Shown here in pieces: positions 35,013 through 44,464 of a DNA stretch of 64,000 bases. The notes beneath the pieces were generated by a model, which was not told where the DNA came from, searched no databases, and saw only the letters and a list, made by a program, of their open reading frames with translations. Each line of letters starts with the position of its first letter. The first letter of the stretch is position 1. Source of the DNA: Acidobacteriota bacterium (GTDB lineage: Bacteria > Acidobacteriota > Blastocatellia > Pyrinomonadales > Pyrinomonadaceae); the NCBI GenBank assembly GCA_003222895.1, contig QHXI01000064.1:16172-80171 (forward strand), given 5' to 3'. The position numbers and the translations under genes were made by a program.

Positions 35013-36137
35013 ATGAGCGATCCACTTTCAGGAATTCCCAGCGGCTTGCGCTACTTCTTTGGCCGCGAAGCGCAGGTTCGCCGAACGATCGAAGACACCG
35101 CGCTAGCTGTGTTCGCAGGCTGGTCTTACGAAGAAATAACCACGCCCACGATCGATTACTACTCGCTGTTCGAGCAAGGCATGGGCAGCGAAGCGAGCAA
35201 CTCGTTCCGCTTCATGGATGGGGACGGAAAGCTGCTCGCGTTGCGGCCCGACGTGACTTCAGGCGTCGCGCGCGCGGCGGTGACGCTGCTTAATCGACGC
35301 GAAAGGCCTCTGCGACTTTGGTACGTCGCACCCGTTTTTCGACAGCACGCAAAATCACAAGCGGAGTTCCGACGAGAGCTGACTCAGATTGGCTGTGAGC
35401 TGTTTGGAGTCAGCGGCGGCCCGGCCGAACTCGAAATTCTTTTAATCGCCGGCGAGATTTTTGATCGGTTGGGACTGCGAGATGATTTTGTCATCACTTT
35501 GAATGACGTGGAAGTCTTTAATGGTGTTGTTGAAAATCTAAAGCTCGATTCGACGCAGCGCGCTGCTATGCGAGAGCTGGTGGATAGTCGCAACGCAACC
35601 GACTTGGAACGACTGGTTTCACAATTCGCTTCGGTTGAAGAAAGCAGACGCTTTGCCGACCTCACTCAACTGTCGGGCAAAGGTGATGTGCTCGATGCGG
35701 CGCGTCAGGTGATTATGAACGAGCGATCGCGGGCGGCTTTGGATCGCCTGGAGCGCGTCTGGGAAATAATCACGTCTTTGAACTTGACGGATCGTTTCGA
35801 GATCGACTTGGGCGATGTTTCGACGCTGGATTACTACACGGCTTTGAACTTCAAGATTTATCTGAAAGGCGCCGGAGTGCGCGTCGGCAGCGGCGGCCGA
35901 TACGATCATCTAACGGCGAAACTCGGAAAAGCGGAACCGGCAATTGGCTTCGTAATCGATCTCGATGCTCTGACTGACGTGATGCTTGCTCGCGATGGAC
36001 AAGAACCGGAAGCGCAAGCGGAAGCGACTATGCTCCGCGTCACATCGAACGACAGCCTCACCACGTTTCAAGAAGCGATCGCCGCGCGATGGCGAGGTGA
36101 GCGCGTGCTGATTTCACCGCAGGAGGTAAAGCGATGA
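35013..36137 (+). CDS. hisZ: ATP phosphoribosyltransferase regulatory subunit
   Basis: 374 residues from the ATG at 35013; an in-frame start at 34980 falls within the terminator. It is a histidyl-tRNA-synthetase-like protein with GIPSGLRYFFGREAQVRRTI, YEEITTPTIDYYSLFEQG, MDGDGKLLALRPDVTSGVAR, FRQHAKSQAEFRRELTQIGCEL and RVGSGGRYDHL. It has no anticodon-binding domain, as expected for HisZ. It combines with the short HisG to form the active hetero-octamer of the first histidine step. It overlaps hisG by 4 bases (ATGA). Confidence 0.92.
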   Translation: MSDPLSGIPSGLRYFFGREAQVRRTIEDTALAVFAGWSYEEITTPTIDYYSLFEQGMGSEASNSFRFMDGDGKLLALRPDVTSGVARAAVTLLNRRERPLRLWYVAPVFRQHAKSQAEFRRELTQIGCELFGVSGGPAELEILLIAGEIFDRLGLRDDFVITLNDVEVFNGVVENLKLDSTQRAAMRELVDSRNATDLERLVSQFASVEESRRFADLTQLSGKGDVLDAARQVIMNERSRAALDRLERVWEIITSLNLTDRFEIDLGDVSTLDYYTALNFKIYLKGAGVRVGSGGRYDHLTAKLGKAEPAIGFVIDLDALTDVMLARDGQEPEAQAEATMLRVTSNDSLTTFQEAIAARWRGERVLISPQEVKR

Positions 36138-36781
36138 GTCAACTGACGATTGCGATCGCTAAAGGCAGGCTGCAATTTGACGCGTTGGAGTTGCTGAAGC
36201 GGATCGGCATAAATCTGACAGATGCGACTGAGACATCCCGCCGTCTCTCGGTCGAAGATCAAACCGGCGAGTATAGATTTCTTTTTGCGAAACCAGGCGA
36301 CGTCGCCGTCTATGTCGAACATGGTGTGGCTGATTGCGGGATTGTTGGGCGCGACGTTTTGCTGGAAACAAACGCGGACGTTTTACAACCGCTCGATCTG
36401 ACGATTGGCCGTTGTCGCATGGTTGTCGCCGCGCTGGCAGCTGCGCCAGGGAACGGCCATGGAATGCTGAAGGTCGCGACGAAATATCCGGGCATCGCGA
36501 CGCGCCACTTCGGCTCGCGCGGACAACCCGTCGAGATTATTCAACTCTCGGGCTCGGTAGAATTAGCGCCGGTGCTTGGCCTCGCCGATTGCATCGTCGA
36601 TTTGGTCGAGACCGGCCGCACGTTGCGTGAAAATGGCCTGGCAGTCGTCGAAGAGATCTTTTCTTCGACCGCTCGTCTAATATCTAATCGCGCGAGTTAT
36701 CAATTGAAAGCGGAGTCGATGATGAAGTTGCTCGATGCAGTGAGATGTGCGGTCCGTGAAGGAGTTAAGGCGGATGATTGA
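36134..36781 (+). CDS. hisG: ATP phosphoribosyltransferase, short form
   Basis: 215 residues, the HisZ-dependent short form without the C-terminal ACT-like domain. Blocks are LTIAIAKGRLQFDALELL, RRLSVEDQTGEYRFLFAKPGDV, VEHGVADCGIVGRDVL, KVATKYPGIATRHFG and VDLVETGRTLRENGL with the phosphate-binding loop. It joins ATP and PRPP to give phosphoribosyl-ATP, the committed step, in the cytosol. It overlaps hisZ by 4 bases and hisD by 8. Confidence 0.95.
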   Translation: MSQLTIAIAKGRLQFDALELLKRIGINLTDATETSRRLSVEDQTGEYRFLFAKPGDVAVYVEHGVADCGIVGRDVLLETNADVLQPLDLTIGRCRMVVAALAAAPGNGHGMLKVATKYPGIATRHFGSRGQPVEIIQLSGSVELAPVLGLADCIVDLVETGRTLRENGLAVVEEIFSSTARLISNRASYQLKAESMMKLLDAVRCAVREGVKADD

Positions 36782-38066
36782 AACTATCAACAGCAACGAT
36801 CGCCAGACGTGGGCGACGAAGCTCAAGCGCATCCGCGAACGAAGCGTGGCGTTGAACGCGCAACTGATGAATGACGTCGCCAAAATCATCCACAACGTGC
36901 GAATAGAAGGCGATGCCGCGTTGATTGAATACGCAGCGCTGTTTGACGGCGTGACGATGAATCAATCTGAGCTTCGCATGGATGAAGCGAAACTGAGTGA
37001 GCTGTCGAAGCAAATTGATGAGAAGTTATTGAGCGCGCTGCGCGACGGAATCGCGAACGTGCGCGCTTTCCACGAGCGGCAGCGCGAGTCGTCGTGGGAG
37101 ATTGCGCCGACCAATGGCGTGCGCCTGGGCCAACGAATCATGCCCATCAGCAAAGCCGGATTGTACGTGCCGGGCGGAACCGCGAGTTATCCATCGTCGC
37201 TGATCATGAACGTCGTACCGGCGCAGGTCGCGGGCGTGGAACGAATCGTTGTGGCGACACCGCCGAACGCGCTACAACAGAATCCGGCGATTGCGGCAGC
37301 GTTGATCGAACTTGGCGTGACCGAGGTTTACGCAGTCGGCGGCGCTCAGGCCATCGCTGCGCTGGCCTACGGAACGGAAACGGTCGCCGCCGTCGACAAA
37401 ATCACTGGTGCTGGCAATCGCTACGTCGCCGCAGCGAAAAAGCTCGTGTTTGGCGTCGTGGGCATCGATTCAATCGCGGGCCCCAGCGAGGTGGTGATCC
37501 TCGCGGACGACAACGCGCGCGCCGATTTCATCGCGGCTGATTTGCTCGCACAAGCCGAACACGATGAAGACGCGTCGTCGGTGCTGATTACAACCAGCGA
37601 AACATTGGCGCGTGAAGTTGCAGCGGAGCTGGATCGACAACTCTCGGCGCTTCCGCGAAAAGCTATCGCCGAAAAATCGCTGGCCCAATTTGGCGCGCTG
37701 ATCGTTGTTTCGGATTTGGATGAAGGAGTTTCGATCATCAACGATCTCGCTCCGGAACATCTGGAAATCGTAACCGGTGAGGACGAGGCAATCGCCGCGA
37801 AAATCAAAAACTCGGGCGCAATCTTCTTTGGTTCCTACACGCCGGAAGCTGTGGGCGATTATTTCGCCGGGCCGAATCATGTTCTGCCGACGGGTGGCGC
37901 CGCCCGATTTTCTTCTGCGTTGGGCGTCTACGACTTCATGAAACGAACCAGCATGCTGCGATATTCACGCGAAGCCCTCGCGGAGTGCGCTGATAAGATC
38001 TCGACGTTGGCAAGCGCCGAAGGGCTCGCCGGGCACGCGCGTTCGGCAATGATCAGAGTGAAATGA
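36774..38066 (+). CDS. hisD: Histidinol dehydrogenase
   Basis: 430 residues from the ATG at 36774, inside the end of hisG. Family motifs: YVPGGTASYPSSLIMNVVPAQVAGV, YAVGGAQAIAALAYGTETV, DKITGAGNRYVAAAKKLVFG, IAGPSEVVILAD, AQAEHDEDASSVLIT with zinc and catalytic His/Glu, and LAPEHLEIV. It makes the last two oxidations, histidinol to histidine, with NAD and zinc. A few extra N-terminal frame residues upstream (GTG region at 36747) are not needed. Confidence 0.95.
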   Translation: MIETINSNDRQTWATKLKRIRERSVALNAQLMNDVAKIIHNVRIEGDAALIEYAALFDGVTMNQSELRMDEAKLSELSKQIDEKLLSALRDGIANVRAFHERQRESSWEIAPTNGVRLGQRIMPISKAGLYVPGGTASYPSSLIMNVVPAQVAGVERIVVATPPNALQQNPAIAAALIELGVTEVYAVGGAQAIAALAYGTETVAAVDKITGAGNRYVAAAKKLVFGVVGIDSIAGPSEVVILADDNARADFIAADLLAQAEHDEDASSVLITTSETLAREVAAELDRQLSALPRKAIAEKSLAQFGALIVVSDLDEGVSIINDLAPEHLEIVTGEDEAIAAKIKNSGAIFFGSYTPEAVGDYFAGPNHVLPTGGAARFSSALGVYDFMKRTSMLRYSREALAECADKISTLASAEGLAGHARSAMIRVK

Positions 38067-38067
38067 A

Positions 38068-39144
38068 ATGAGCAAGCCGATCGACATCATCAAACCGAGC
38101 GTTCGCGAGTTGCGCGCGTACACACTTTCACCGCATCGCGCGACGGTGAAAATCAATCAGAACGAAAACCCGTGGGACGTGCCCGCGCGAATCAAACAAG
38201 AAACGGAGCGCCGGTTATCAGAGCGAAAGTGGTCGCGTTATCCGGACTTTGTTCCCATTGCCTTGCACGAACGATTAGCAACGTTTTCGAATTGGACCGC
38301 CGCAGGGGTACTCGCCGGAAATGGATCAAATGAATTAATCCAGGCGCTTCTGATGGTAACGGTCGGCCAGGGAAAGCGCGTGCTGATTTCGGAGCCCACA
38401 TTCACACTCTACCGGCAAATCGCAACCGTGCTCGATGGCGAAGTGTTGAGCGTGCCGCTGAATGAAAGTCTTGAATATGACCCGGACCGGTTGCGAAGCG
38501 CGGTGGCTGACTCCAAACCCGATGTAACGATCATCTGCTCGCCAAACAATCCGACTGGTTGCCTGATCGATGATGACGATTTGGGTGATCTGCTTAACGC
38601 CTCGAATGGTTTTGTTGTGGTCGATGAGGCTTATCACGAATTCAGCGAGCATTCGGTAGTTTCATTGTTGAAGGATCATCCGAACCTCATTGTCCTGCGA
38701 ACATTTTCAAAAGCGATGGCCATGGCCGGATTGCGAGTTGGTTATTTACTGGCGGCGCCGGAGTTGACGCGCGAAATTGGCAAAGCACTTCTGCCTTATA
38801 ACCTAAACGTGATTTCGCAGACGGCGGCGGAAGTTGCGATCGAATTCTACGAAGCTGAAGTGCGGCCGCTGGTGCGCGCGATCATTGTCGAGCGCGATCG
38901 GCTATTTACTGAACTTGAAAACATTGATGGTCTGGCGCCAGTTAAGTCGAACGCGAATTTCATAGTCGTGCGTTCGCGAATAAGTCCGCGAGAGGTCTTC
39001 GATCAATTGCTGAAACGCGACATTCTGATCCGCGATGTCAGCGGTTATCCGATGCTGTCGGACTACTTTCGCGTAAGCGTCGGGACGCCGGAAGAGAACG
39101 ACAAATTGATTGCGGCCTTGCGAGATATTTTCAAACAGGAGTGA
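38068..39144 (+). CDS. hisC: Histidinol-phosphate aminotransferase
   Basis: 358 residues, a fold-type I PLP enzyme. It shows INQNENPWDVP near the N-terminus, LAGNGSNELIQALLM, SEPTFTLYRQIA, ICSPNNPTG, VVVDEAYHEFSE and the PLP-lysine in LRTFSKAMAMAGLRVGYLL. It transfers an amino group from glutamate to imidazole-acetol phosphate. It begins one base after the hisD stop and its end overlaps or abuts hisB. Confidence 0.94.
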   Translation: MSKPIDIIKPSVRELRAYTLSPHRATVKINQNENPWDVPARIKQETERRLSERKWSRYPDFVPIALHERLATFSNWTAAGVLAGNGSNELIQALLMVTVGQGKRVLISEPTFTLYRQIATVLDGEVLSVPLNESLEYDPDRLRSAVADSKPDVTIICSPNNPTGCLIDDDDLGDLLNASNGFVVVDEAYHEFSEHSVVSLLKDHPNLIVLRTFSKAMAMAGLRVGYLLAAPELTREIGKALLPYNLNVISQTAAEVAIEFYEAEVRPLVRAIIVERDRLFTELENIDGLAPVKSNANFIVVRSRISPREVFDQLLKRDILIRDVSGYPMLSDYFRVSVGTPEENDKLIAALRDIFKQE

Positions 39145-39152
39145 ACGAAAGC

Positions 39153-39761
39153 ATGGCGACAACGAAGAAGACCACAACGCGATCTGCCGCGGTCAATCGG
39201 CGGACGAAAGAGACCGATGTCCGCGTCAAATTGAATCTGGATGGCCGCGGCCGCGAGCGTATCGAGACTGGCTTGCCGTTTCTCGATCACATGCTTTCGC
39301 TCTTCGCTCGGCATGGACTGTTTGACCTCGAAATAGTTTGCCAAGGCGACCTGGAGATTGACGATCATCATTCGGTCGAAGACATCGCGCTAACGCTGGG
39401 CCAAGCTTTACGCGAAGCGTTGGATGACAAAGCGGGAATCAATCGTTACGGCGAAGCGGTCGTCCCGATGGATGAAGCGTTATGTCGTTCAGTTATCGAC
39501 CTGTCAGGCCGTTTCTATCTGGTCTATGAAGTGCAAACCAAGCGCCAGAAGATCGGGAATTTCTCAGTCGAACTCGCGGAACATTTCTGGCGCTCGTTCG
39601 CCGAAACGGCAAAGTTCAATCTGCACATCGATTGTTTACGCGGGCGAAACACTCATCACATCCTCGAAGGAACGTTCAAGGCGACAGCGCGCGCGCTGAA
39701 ACAAGCGGTCGCGCGCGACCCGCGTATTCAAGGGGTGCCGAGCACGAAAGGAATTCTGTAA
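39153..39761 (+). CDS. hisB: Imidazoleglycerol-phosphate dehydratase
   Basis: 202 residues from the ATG at 39153. A GTG at 39141 would overlap hisC by 4 bases and is a possible alternative; the AGGAG at 39137 fits the ATG better. Motifs: RVKLNLDGRGRERIETGLPFLDHML with metal-binding His, DDHHSVEDIALTLG, RYGEAVVPMDEAL, DLSGRFYLVYE, HFWRSFAETAKFNLHI and RGRNTHHILEGTFKATARAL. It is the single-function IGPD without a phosphatase domain, so a separate phosphatase (hisN) is needed. Confidence 0.94.
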   Translation: MATTKKTTTRSAAVNRRTKETDVRVKLNLDGRGRERIETGLPFLDHMLSLFARHGLFDLEIVCQGDLEIDDHHSVEDIALTLGQALREALDDKAGINRYGEAVVPMDEALCRSVIDLSGRFYLVYEVQTKRQKIGNFSVELAEHFWRSFAETAKFNLHIDCLRGRNTHHILEGTFKATARALKQAVARDPRIQGVPSTKGIL

Positions 39762-39767
39762 CACTCA

Positions 39768-40385
39768 ATGACGCGCGTCGCAATCATCGATTACGGAGTC
39801 GGCAATCTGCGTTCGGTTGAGAAAGCGTTTGTCGCGGCCGGATGCGACGCCGTCGTTAGTTCCGATCGAGACATTCTCATGAAAGCCGAACGATTAGTGT
39901 TGCCGGGCGTCGGCGCCTTCGCGGCATGCATGAAAGAGCTATCGCAACGCGGCTTTGATGAAGTGGTGCGACAGCGCGCGGCCGAAGGCGTGCCGCTACT
40001 CGGTGTATGCGTCGGAATGCAAATGTTGTTTGAAGAGTCGGAAGAGTTCGGGCGCACGCGGGGCTTGGCGTTGTTGCCAGGCCGTGTGCGAGCTTTCAAA
40101 ACGGATCTGCCGATCCCTCATGTTGGGTGGAACCTGGTTCGACACAAGAAAGCGCATCAGTTGTTCGAAGGGATTGGCGATCGCTCGTTTTTCTATTTTG
40201 TTCACTCGTTCTTTTGCGAGCCGACGGAGGAGGATGTTGTCATCGGCGAGACTGAATACGGTTCACACTTCGCGTCGATCGTAGCGCGCAAGAATATTTG
40301 TGGCGTGCAGTTTCATCCCGAGAAGAGTCAGCAGGACGGGCTGCGCCTGCTTAGGAATTTTGCGATCAGTGATCAGATAAGCTGA
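39768..40385 (+). CDS. hisH: Imidazole glycerol phosphate synthase, glutamine amidotransferase subunit
   Basis: 205 residues, class I amidotransferase. The catalytic Cys is in [17 protein letters not shown], His and Glu are in VQFHPEKSQ, and [13 protein letters not shown] starts the protein. HisH splits glutamine and passes ammonia through HisF to make imidazole glycerol phosphate and AICAR. Six bases follow the hisB stop, and hisF starts four bases after the hisH stop. Confidence 0.94.
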   Translation: MTRVAIIDYGVGNLRSVEKAFVAAGCDAVVSSDRDILMKAERLVLPGVGAFAACMKELSQRGFDEVVRQRAAEGVPLLGVCVGMQMLFEESEEFGRTRGLALLPGRVRAFKTDLPIPHVGWNLVRHKKAHQLFEGIGDRSFFYFVHSFFCEPTEEDVVIGETEYGSHFASIVARKNICGVQFHPEKSQQDGLRLLRNFAISDQIS

Positions 40386-40389
40386 ACTC

Positions 40390-41157
40390 ATGTTGGCGAA
40401 ACGAATCATTCCGTGTCTCGATGTCGATCGCGGTCGCGTGGTCAAGGGAATCAAGTTTGTTTCACTTGTTGACGCCGGCGATCCCGTCGAGCAAGCGCGT
40501 GCTTACGATGCGCAGAGCGCGGACGAACTTACGTTCCTCGATATCACCGCGTCGTCGGACAAACGCGCGATCATGATCGGAATGGCGCGCCGTGTCGCCG
40601 ACGAAGTATTCATTCCTTTGACGATTGGTGGTGGCCTGAGTTCGGTGGAAGACATTCGCGCGGTGTTGCGCGCGGGAGCGGATAAAGTTTCGGTGAACAC
40701 CGCCGCGGTTGAACGGCCGGAATTGATTCCGGCGGCCGCGGAAACCTTCGGTAGCCAATGCGTAGTCCTCGCGATCGATGCGCGCCGCAGAAATGCAAAC
40801 GATGTCTCGCAAGGCTGGGAGGTTTTCACCCATGGTGGCCGAAAGAGAGTCGATCTGGATGCGATTGAATGGGCGAATCGAGCCGAAGATTTGGGTGCCG
40901 GGGAAATTCTTTTGACGAGCATGGATCGCGATGGCACGCGTGACGGTTATGATCTCGAATTGACGCGCGCGATCAGTTCCTCGGTTCGTATTCCTGTGAT
41001 TGCGTCCGGCGGTGCGGGAAAGCTCGAACACTTTTTTGAAGCACTGACGGTTGGAGGAGCGAGCGCAGTGCTGGCCGCTTCCCTGTTTCATTTCGGTGAT
41101 TACAAAATTGAAGACGTGAAGAATTATCTGCGCGAGCGAGGAGTGGTAGTGCGATGA
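40390..41157 (+). CDS. hisF: Imidazole glycerol phosphate synthase, cyclase subunit
   Basis: 255 residues, (beta/alpha)8 barrel. It begins [20 protein letters not shown] and has [62 protein letters not shown] with the catalytic Asp, and [19 protein letters not shown]. It works with HisH at the branch between histidine and purine synthesis. It overlaps hisIE by 4 bases. Confidence 0.95.
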   Translation: MLAKRIIPCLDVDRGRVVKGIKFVSLVDAGDPVEQARAYDAQSADELTFLDITASSDKRAIMIGMARRVADEVFIPLTIGGGLSSVEDIRAVLRAGADKVSVNTAAVERPELIPAAAETFGSQCVVLAIDARRRNANDVSQGWEVFTHGGRKRVDLDAIEWANRAEDLGAGEILLTSMDRDGTRDGYDLELTRAISSSVRIPVIASGGAGKLEHFFEALTVGGASAVLAASLFHFGDYKIEDVKNYLRERGVVVR

Positions 41158-41795
41158 ACATCAACGAGATAAAGTTGGACAAGCAGGGTCTGGCGCCCGC
41201 GATCGTGCAGGACGCTCAGACGCGGCGCGTGCTCACGCTCGCCTACATGAACAACGAAAGCCTGCAACGCACGCTGGAGACCGGCGAGACCTGGTTTTGG
41301 TCTCGTTCGCGTCAAAAGCTTTGGCACAAAGGCGAAACTTCCGGCTACACGCAACGCGTGGAAAAAATCTCGATGGATTGTGATGCTGATGCTTTGCTGG
41401 TCAGCGTTACGCCGAAGGGCCCGGCTTGTCATACCGGCGCGGAATCATGTTTCTTCAACACCTTGTTTGATCAGAATACGCAGACAGAAGCCAACTTGGG
41501 TGAGACGCTGACACGCCTTTACGAATTAATCGCGTCGAGACAACGCGAACGGCCTGAAGGTTCCTACACAACGTACTTGTTCGATCAGGGCATTGACAAG
41601 ATTCTGAAAAAGCTTGGCGAAGAAGCTACGGAAACGATCGTCGCAGCAAAGAATGACGATCGCGAAGCGCTTATTAATGAAGCATCCGATCTGCTCTATC
41701 ACCTCGTTGTCTTGTTAGTCGAACGGGGCGTCACGCTAAAGGAAATCAGCGACGAATTGGCAAAGCGCGGCGGCACACGCAAGGAAGCATCTTGA
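41154..41795 (+). CDS. hisIE: Bifunctional phosphoribosyl-AMP cyclohydrolase / phosphoribosyl-ATP pyrophosphatase
   Basis: 213 residues with both domains. The HisI part (1-~115) has [39 protein letters not shown] and the zinc/magnesium residues in [11 protein letters not shown] and [12 protein letters not shown]. The HisE part (~120-213) has [20 protein letters not shown] and [15 protein letters not shown]. It performs steps two and three of the pathway. The stop overlaps the TTG start of hisN. Confidence 0.95.
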   Translation: MNINEIKLDKQGLAPAIVQDAQTRRVLTLAYMNNESLQRTLETGETWFWSRSRQKLWHKGETSGYTQRVEKISMDCDADALLVSVTPKGPACHTGAESCFFNTLFDQNTQTEANLGETLTRLYELIASRQRERPEGSYTTYLFDQGIDKILKKLGEEATETIVAAKNDDREALINEASDLLYHLVVLLVERGVTLKEISDELAKRGGTRKEAS

Positions 41796-42568
41796 AAACA
41801 GACGAGGCGAAACAACTTCTCGATTTCACCGTACGAATTGCGGAAGAAGCAGGCGCGATCACTTCCGGCTATTTCAAAAAATCGATTGCTGTAGAGCGGA
41901 AGGCCGACAACTCTTTCGTCACCATTGCCGATCGTGAAGCGGAACGCCACATTCGCGCGCGCATCGAGAAAGCTTTTCCCGACGACGGCATCCTTGGCGA
42001 AGAAGAAGGCGAGAAAGACAGCAGGTCCGGACGACGTTGGATCATCGATCCGATCGACGGTACTTACTCGTTCGTTCACGGCGTACCGCTTTATGCAATT
42101 CTGCTGGCGCTGGAGATCGACAATGAAGCAACCATTGGCGTGGTGAATCTGCCCGAACTGAACGAGATCGTTTTCGCGGCTAAGGGCCTCGGCTGTTTTC
42201 ACAACGACCAGCCGGCGCGAGTTTCTACGACAAAGTCGCTCAACGAAGCACTCTTGCTGTGCACGGATTTCGGCACGTGTTATCAGCACGGCTTCGGCGC
42301 GGCGTGCGAACGTTTGCAGCAGCGGGTCGAGGCGCGGCGCACTTGGGGAGATGCGTACGGATATGTTCTGGTTGCGACTGGCCGGGCCGAGATCATGCTC
42401 GATCCGGTTATGAATGTTTGGGATTGCGCTGCCCTCGCGCCAATTCTCGAAGAGGCCGGCGGTAATTTCACGGACTGGCGCGGCAAAAAAACAATCTATG
42501 GAGGAAACGCGATCGCGACAAACGGCGTGTTGTTCGATGAAGTAATGTCGGTCATTAACGAATGCTGA
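41792..42568 (+). CDS. hisN: Histidinol-phosphatase, inositol-monophosphatase type
   Basis: 258 residues starting at a TTG that overlaps the hisIE stop by 4 bases. Metal-binding motifs of the IMPase fold are [25 protein letters not shown] and [18 protein letters not shown]. Because hisB here has no phosphatase domain, this protein supplies histidinol-phosphate dephosphorylation. The TTG start may lower its translation relative to its neighbours. An inositol-phosphatase role is much less likely given the operon. Confidence 0.9.
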   Translation: MKTDEAKQLLDFTVRIAEEAGAITSGYFKKSIAVERKADNSFVTIADREAERHIRARIEKAFPDDGILGEEEGEKDSRSGRRWIIDPIDGTYSFVHGVPLYAILLALEIDNEATIGVVNLPELNEIVFAAKGLGCFHNDQPARVSTTKSLNEALLLCTDFGTCYQHGFGAACERLQQRVEARRTWGDAYGYVLVATGRAEIMLDPVMNVWDCAALAPILEEAGGNFTDWRGKKTIYGGNAIATNGVLFDEVMSVINEC

Positions 42569-43293
42569 TTATTCCCGCAATTGATCTTCGCGATGGTCGG
42601 TGTGTGCGTCTGAAACAGGGGCGCAAGGATGACGTCACGGAATATGAGGGCGATCCGATTGAGGTCGCAAAAGGATTTCAAAATCAAGGCGCGCAATGGC
42701 TGCATGTGGTCGATCTCGATGGAGCATTCGCTGAAAGTAATTCGACGAATCGGCAAAAGCTGAAGTCGATCGTCGAAGCGGTGAACGTTCCCGTTCAATT
42801 CGGCGGAGGATTGCGGCGCTTCACTGACGTCGAACAGGCGCTGCAACTCGGTGTATCCCGTGTCGTCATCGGCACGCTCGCGGTTGAATCTCCCGAGATT
42901 TTAAGAACGCTGCTCGATTCATTCGGATCGGATCGCCTTGTTGTCGGGATCGATGCGAAGAGCGATCAGGTTGTAATTCGTGGATGGGAGGAATCGCAAC
43001 CGATTAGCGCGCTCGACCTCGCGCGGGATGTTGTTCGAGCGGGAGTGAAACGAATCATCTATACCGATGTGGCGCGGGACGGTATGCTCGACGGACCGAA
43101 TTTTGAAATGACGCGGATGATGGCGCACGAGAGTGGCGCGTCGGTAACCGCATCAGGCGGCGTTTCTTCACTTGAAGACATTAAGCGTCTGAAGAAATTA
43201 GAGGATTCAGGCGTTGACTCACTAATCGTTGGCCGGGCAATTTACGAAAAACGATTCACACTTGAAGAGGCAATTCGTGCAGCTAACGAGTGA
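42562..43293 (+). CDS. hisA: ProFAR isomerase
   Basis: 243 residues, barrel paralogue of HisF. It starts [20 protein letters not shown] with the catalytic Asp, then LHVVDLDGAFA, VPVQFGGGLRR, RVVIGTLAVESPE, YTDVARDGMLDGPNFEM with the second catalytic Asp, and VTASGGVSSLEDI. It isomerises ProFAR to PRFAR, step four. It overlaps hisN by 7 bases and is the last gene of the operon, an unusual position since hisA often sits next to hisH/hisF. Confidence 0.94.
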   Translation: MLIIPAIDLRDGRCVRLKQGRKDDVTEYEGDPIEVAKGFQNQGAQWLHVVDLDGAFAESNSTNRQKLKSIVEAVNVPVQFGGGLRRFTDVEQALQLGVSRVVIGTLAVESPEILRTLLDSFGSDRLVVGIDAKSDQVVIRGWEESQPISALDLARDVVRAGVKRIIYTDVARDGMLDGPNFEMTRMMAHESGASVTASGGVSSLEDIKRLKKLEDSGVDSLIVGRAIYEKRFTLEEAIRAANE

Positions 43294-43317
43294 TTGTTCC
43301 GGCAAATTCTCTGACCA

Positions 43318-43557
43318 TTGATCATGGCCGCTCGGGACCGTCATGCCGCGGCCGCATCTCATTTCGCATCTGCTGAAATTTCTGCCACTGATGTTTCGCT
43401 CGCCATTCCCAAAATGCTTGGTTGGCCGACGCTGATCTCAACGATGGCAATAATCGGTTCTGTGATCTTCTCAGTCGCGGTAGGAATCTTCTTCGGTTAT
43501 TACCCGGCGCGCAAAGCCGCAGCGCTGGATCCGATCGATGCGCTCAGATATGAATAA
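43318..43557 (+). pseudogene. MacB/FtsX-type ABC permease, C-terminal remnant
   Basis: The frame ends [20 protein letters not shown] and [20 protein letters not shown], then [12 protein letters not shown], which is the standard last TM segment and tail of MacB-like permeases. Only about 50 residues match; the ATPase, periplasmic core and earlier TM segments are absent and the first ~30 codons have no family match. It lies between the his operon and the metal ABC genes and is read as a fossil. Confidence 0.72.
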
Positions 43558-43580
43558 CGCTTGATCGCGCGCTTCGCTTT

Positions 43581-43660
43581 GTCAGAACGGGGAGCGGTAG
43601 CGACCCGATCAAAGCGCAACTTGAGTGGATGATCCCATCGCTACCGCTCCGGGTTCTGAC
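43581..43660. repeat. Interspersed inverted repeat (GGAGCGGTAGCGACC type)
   Basis: GTCAGAACGGGGAGCGGTAG (43581-43600) and the following CGACCCGATC are mirrored by GATCCCATCG and CTACCGCTCCGGGTTCTGAC (43631-43660). This is the second full copy of the element at 28487-28570. Confidence 0.78.
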
Positions 43661-43741
43661 ACGAACGCCGCGCGGCTTGGCGATCGAGGAAAACTTCTTC
43701 GCTTCCCAGCGAACAGCATTCGTGTTAAGACTCTCCATCGC

Positions 43742-44464
43742 ATGAGCCTGCTTACCGTTAAGAATTTATCTGTTCGGATCGAAGACAAGCTGATCGTGGA
43801 TGACGTGAGCTTCGATTTGTCGGAGCGAGAGCGTCTGAGCATCCTCGGTCCAAACGGCGCCGGCAAGACCGTCCTGCTTAAAGCTCTGTTAAACCTAATT
43901 CCGTCGACCGGCAAGATCGGGTGGAGTCCGGAAGCGCGAATCGGTTACGTTCCACAAAAGATCGATGCCGAGATCCACCTGCCGTTAACTTTCAACGATC
44001 TGTTTCAGGCCAAGTGCAGCACGTTGAGAGTTTCGATTCACGATGCGAGAAACGTCGCAGAGAGCGTCGGCCTGACGAAGGATATTTTGGCCACGCCGGT
44101 GGGCCATCTTTCCGGCGGCCAATTTCAACGCGGCTTAATTGGATTTGCGTTGATTGGCGAGCCGAACGTTCTGCTGCTGGATGAGCCGACCGCAAGCGTC
44201 GATGAGCCGGGCGAAGAGCACATCTATGAATTGATTCATCGACTGCAGGAAGAGCGAAACCTCGCGAGCATCATGGTGTCGCACGATCTGAGTTTTGTAT
44301 TTCGTTATGCCACCACCGTTTTGTGTTTGAATCGCCAGCGCGTCTGTTTTGGCAGTCCGCGAGATGCGTTGTCGCATGACGTGCTCGAAAAACTCTACGG
44401 AGAATCGGTCGGTTTCTACGCTCACGATCATCACGTGTCAGTTTCGCAACCTGTTCAATCGTGA
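43742..44464 (+). CDS. Metal ABC transporter ATP-binding protein (ZnuC-like)
   Basis: 240 residues from the ATG at 43742; the longer frame upstream is repeat sequence. Walker A GPNGAGKTVLLKAL near residues 38-51, a Q-loop YVPQKIDAE, signature LSGGQFQRGLIGFAL, Walker B NVLLLDEPTASVDEPGEE and the switch His in VSHDLSF are present. The family energises import of zinc or manganese. It overlaps the permease gene by 4 bases (GTGA). No substrate-binding protein gene is nearby, so it must be elsewhere. Confidence 0.87.
   Translation: MSLLTVKNLSVRIEDKLIVDDVSFDLSERERLSILGPNGAGKTVLLKALLNLIPSTGKIGWSPEARIGYVPQKIDAEIHLPLTFNDLFQAKCSTLRVSIHDARNVAESVGLTKDILATPVGHLSGGQFQRGLIGFALIGEPNVLLLDEPTASVDEPGEEHIYELIHRLQEERNLASIMVSHDLSFVFRYATTVLCLNRQRVCFGSPRDALSHDVLEKLYGESVGFYAHDHHVSVSQPVQS

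Noticed and set aside
43625..43741. Longer start for the ZnuC-like ATPase
   Set aside because: The added 39 residues are coded by the interspersed repeat and do not match the family.
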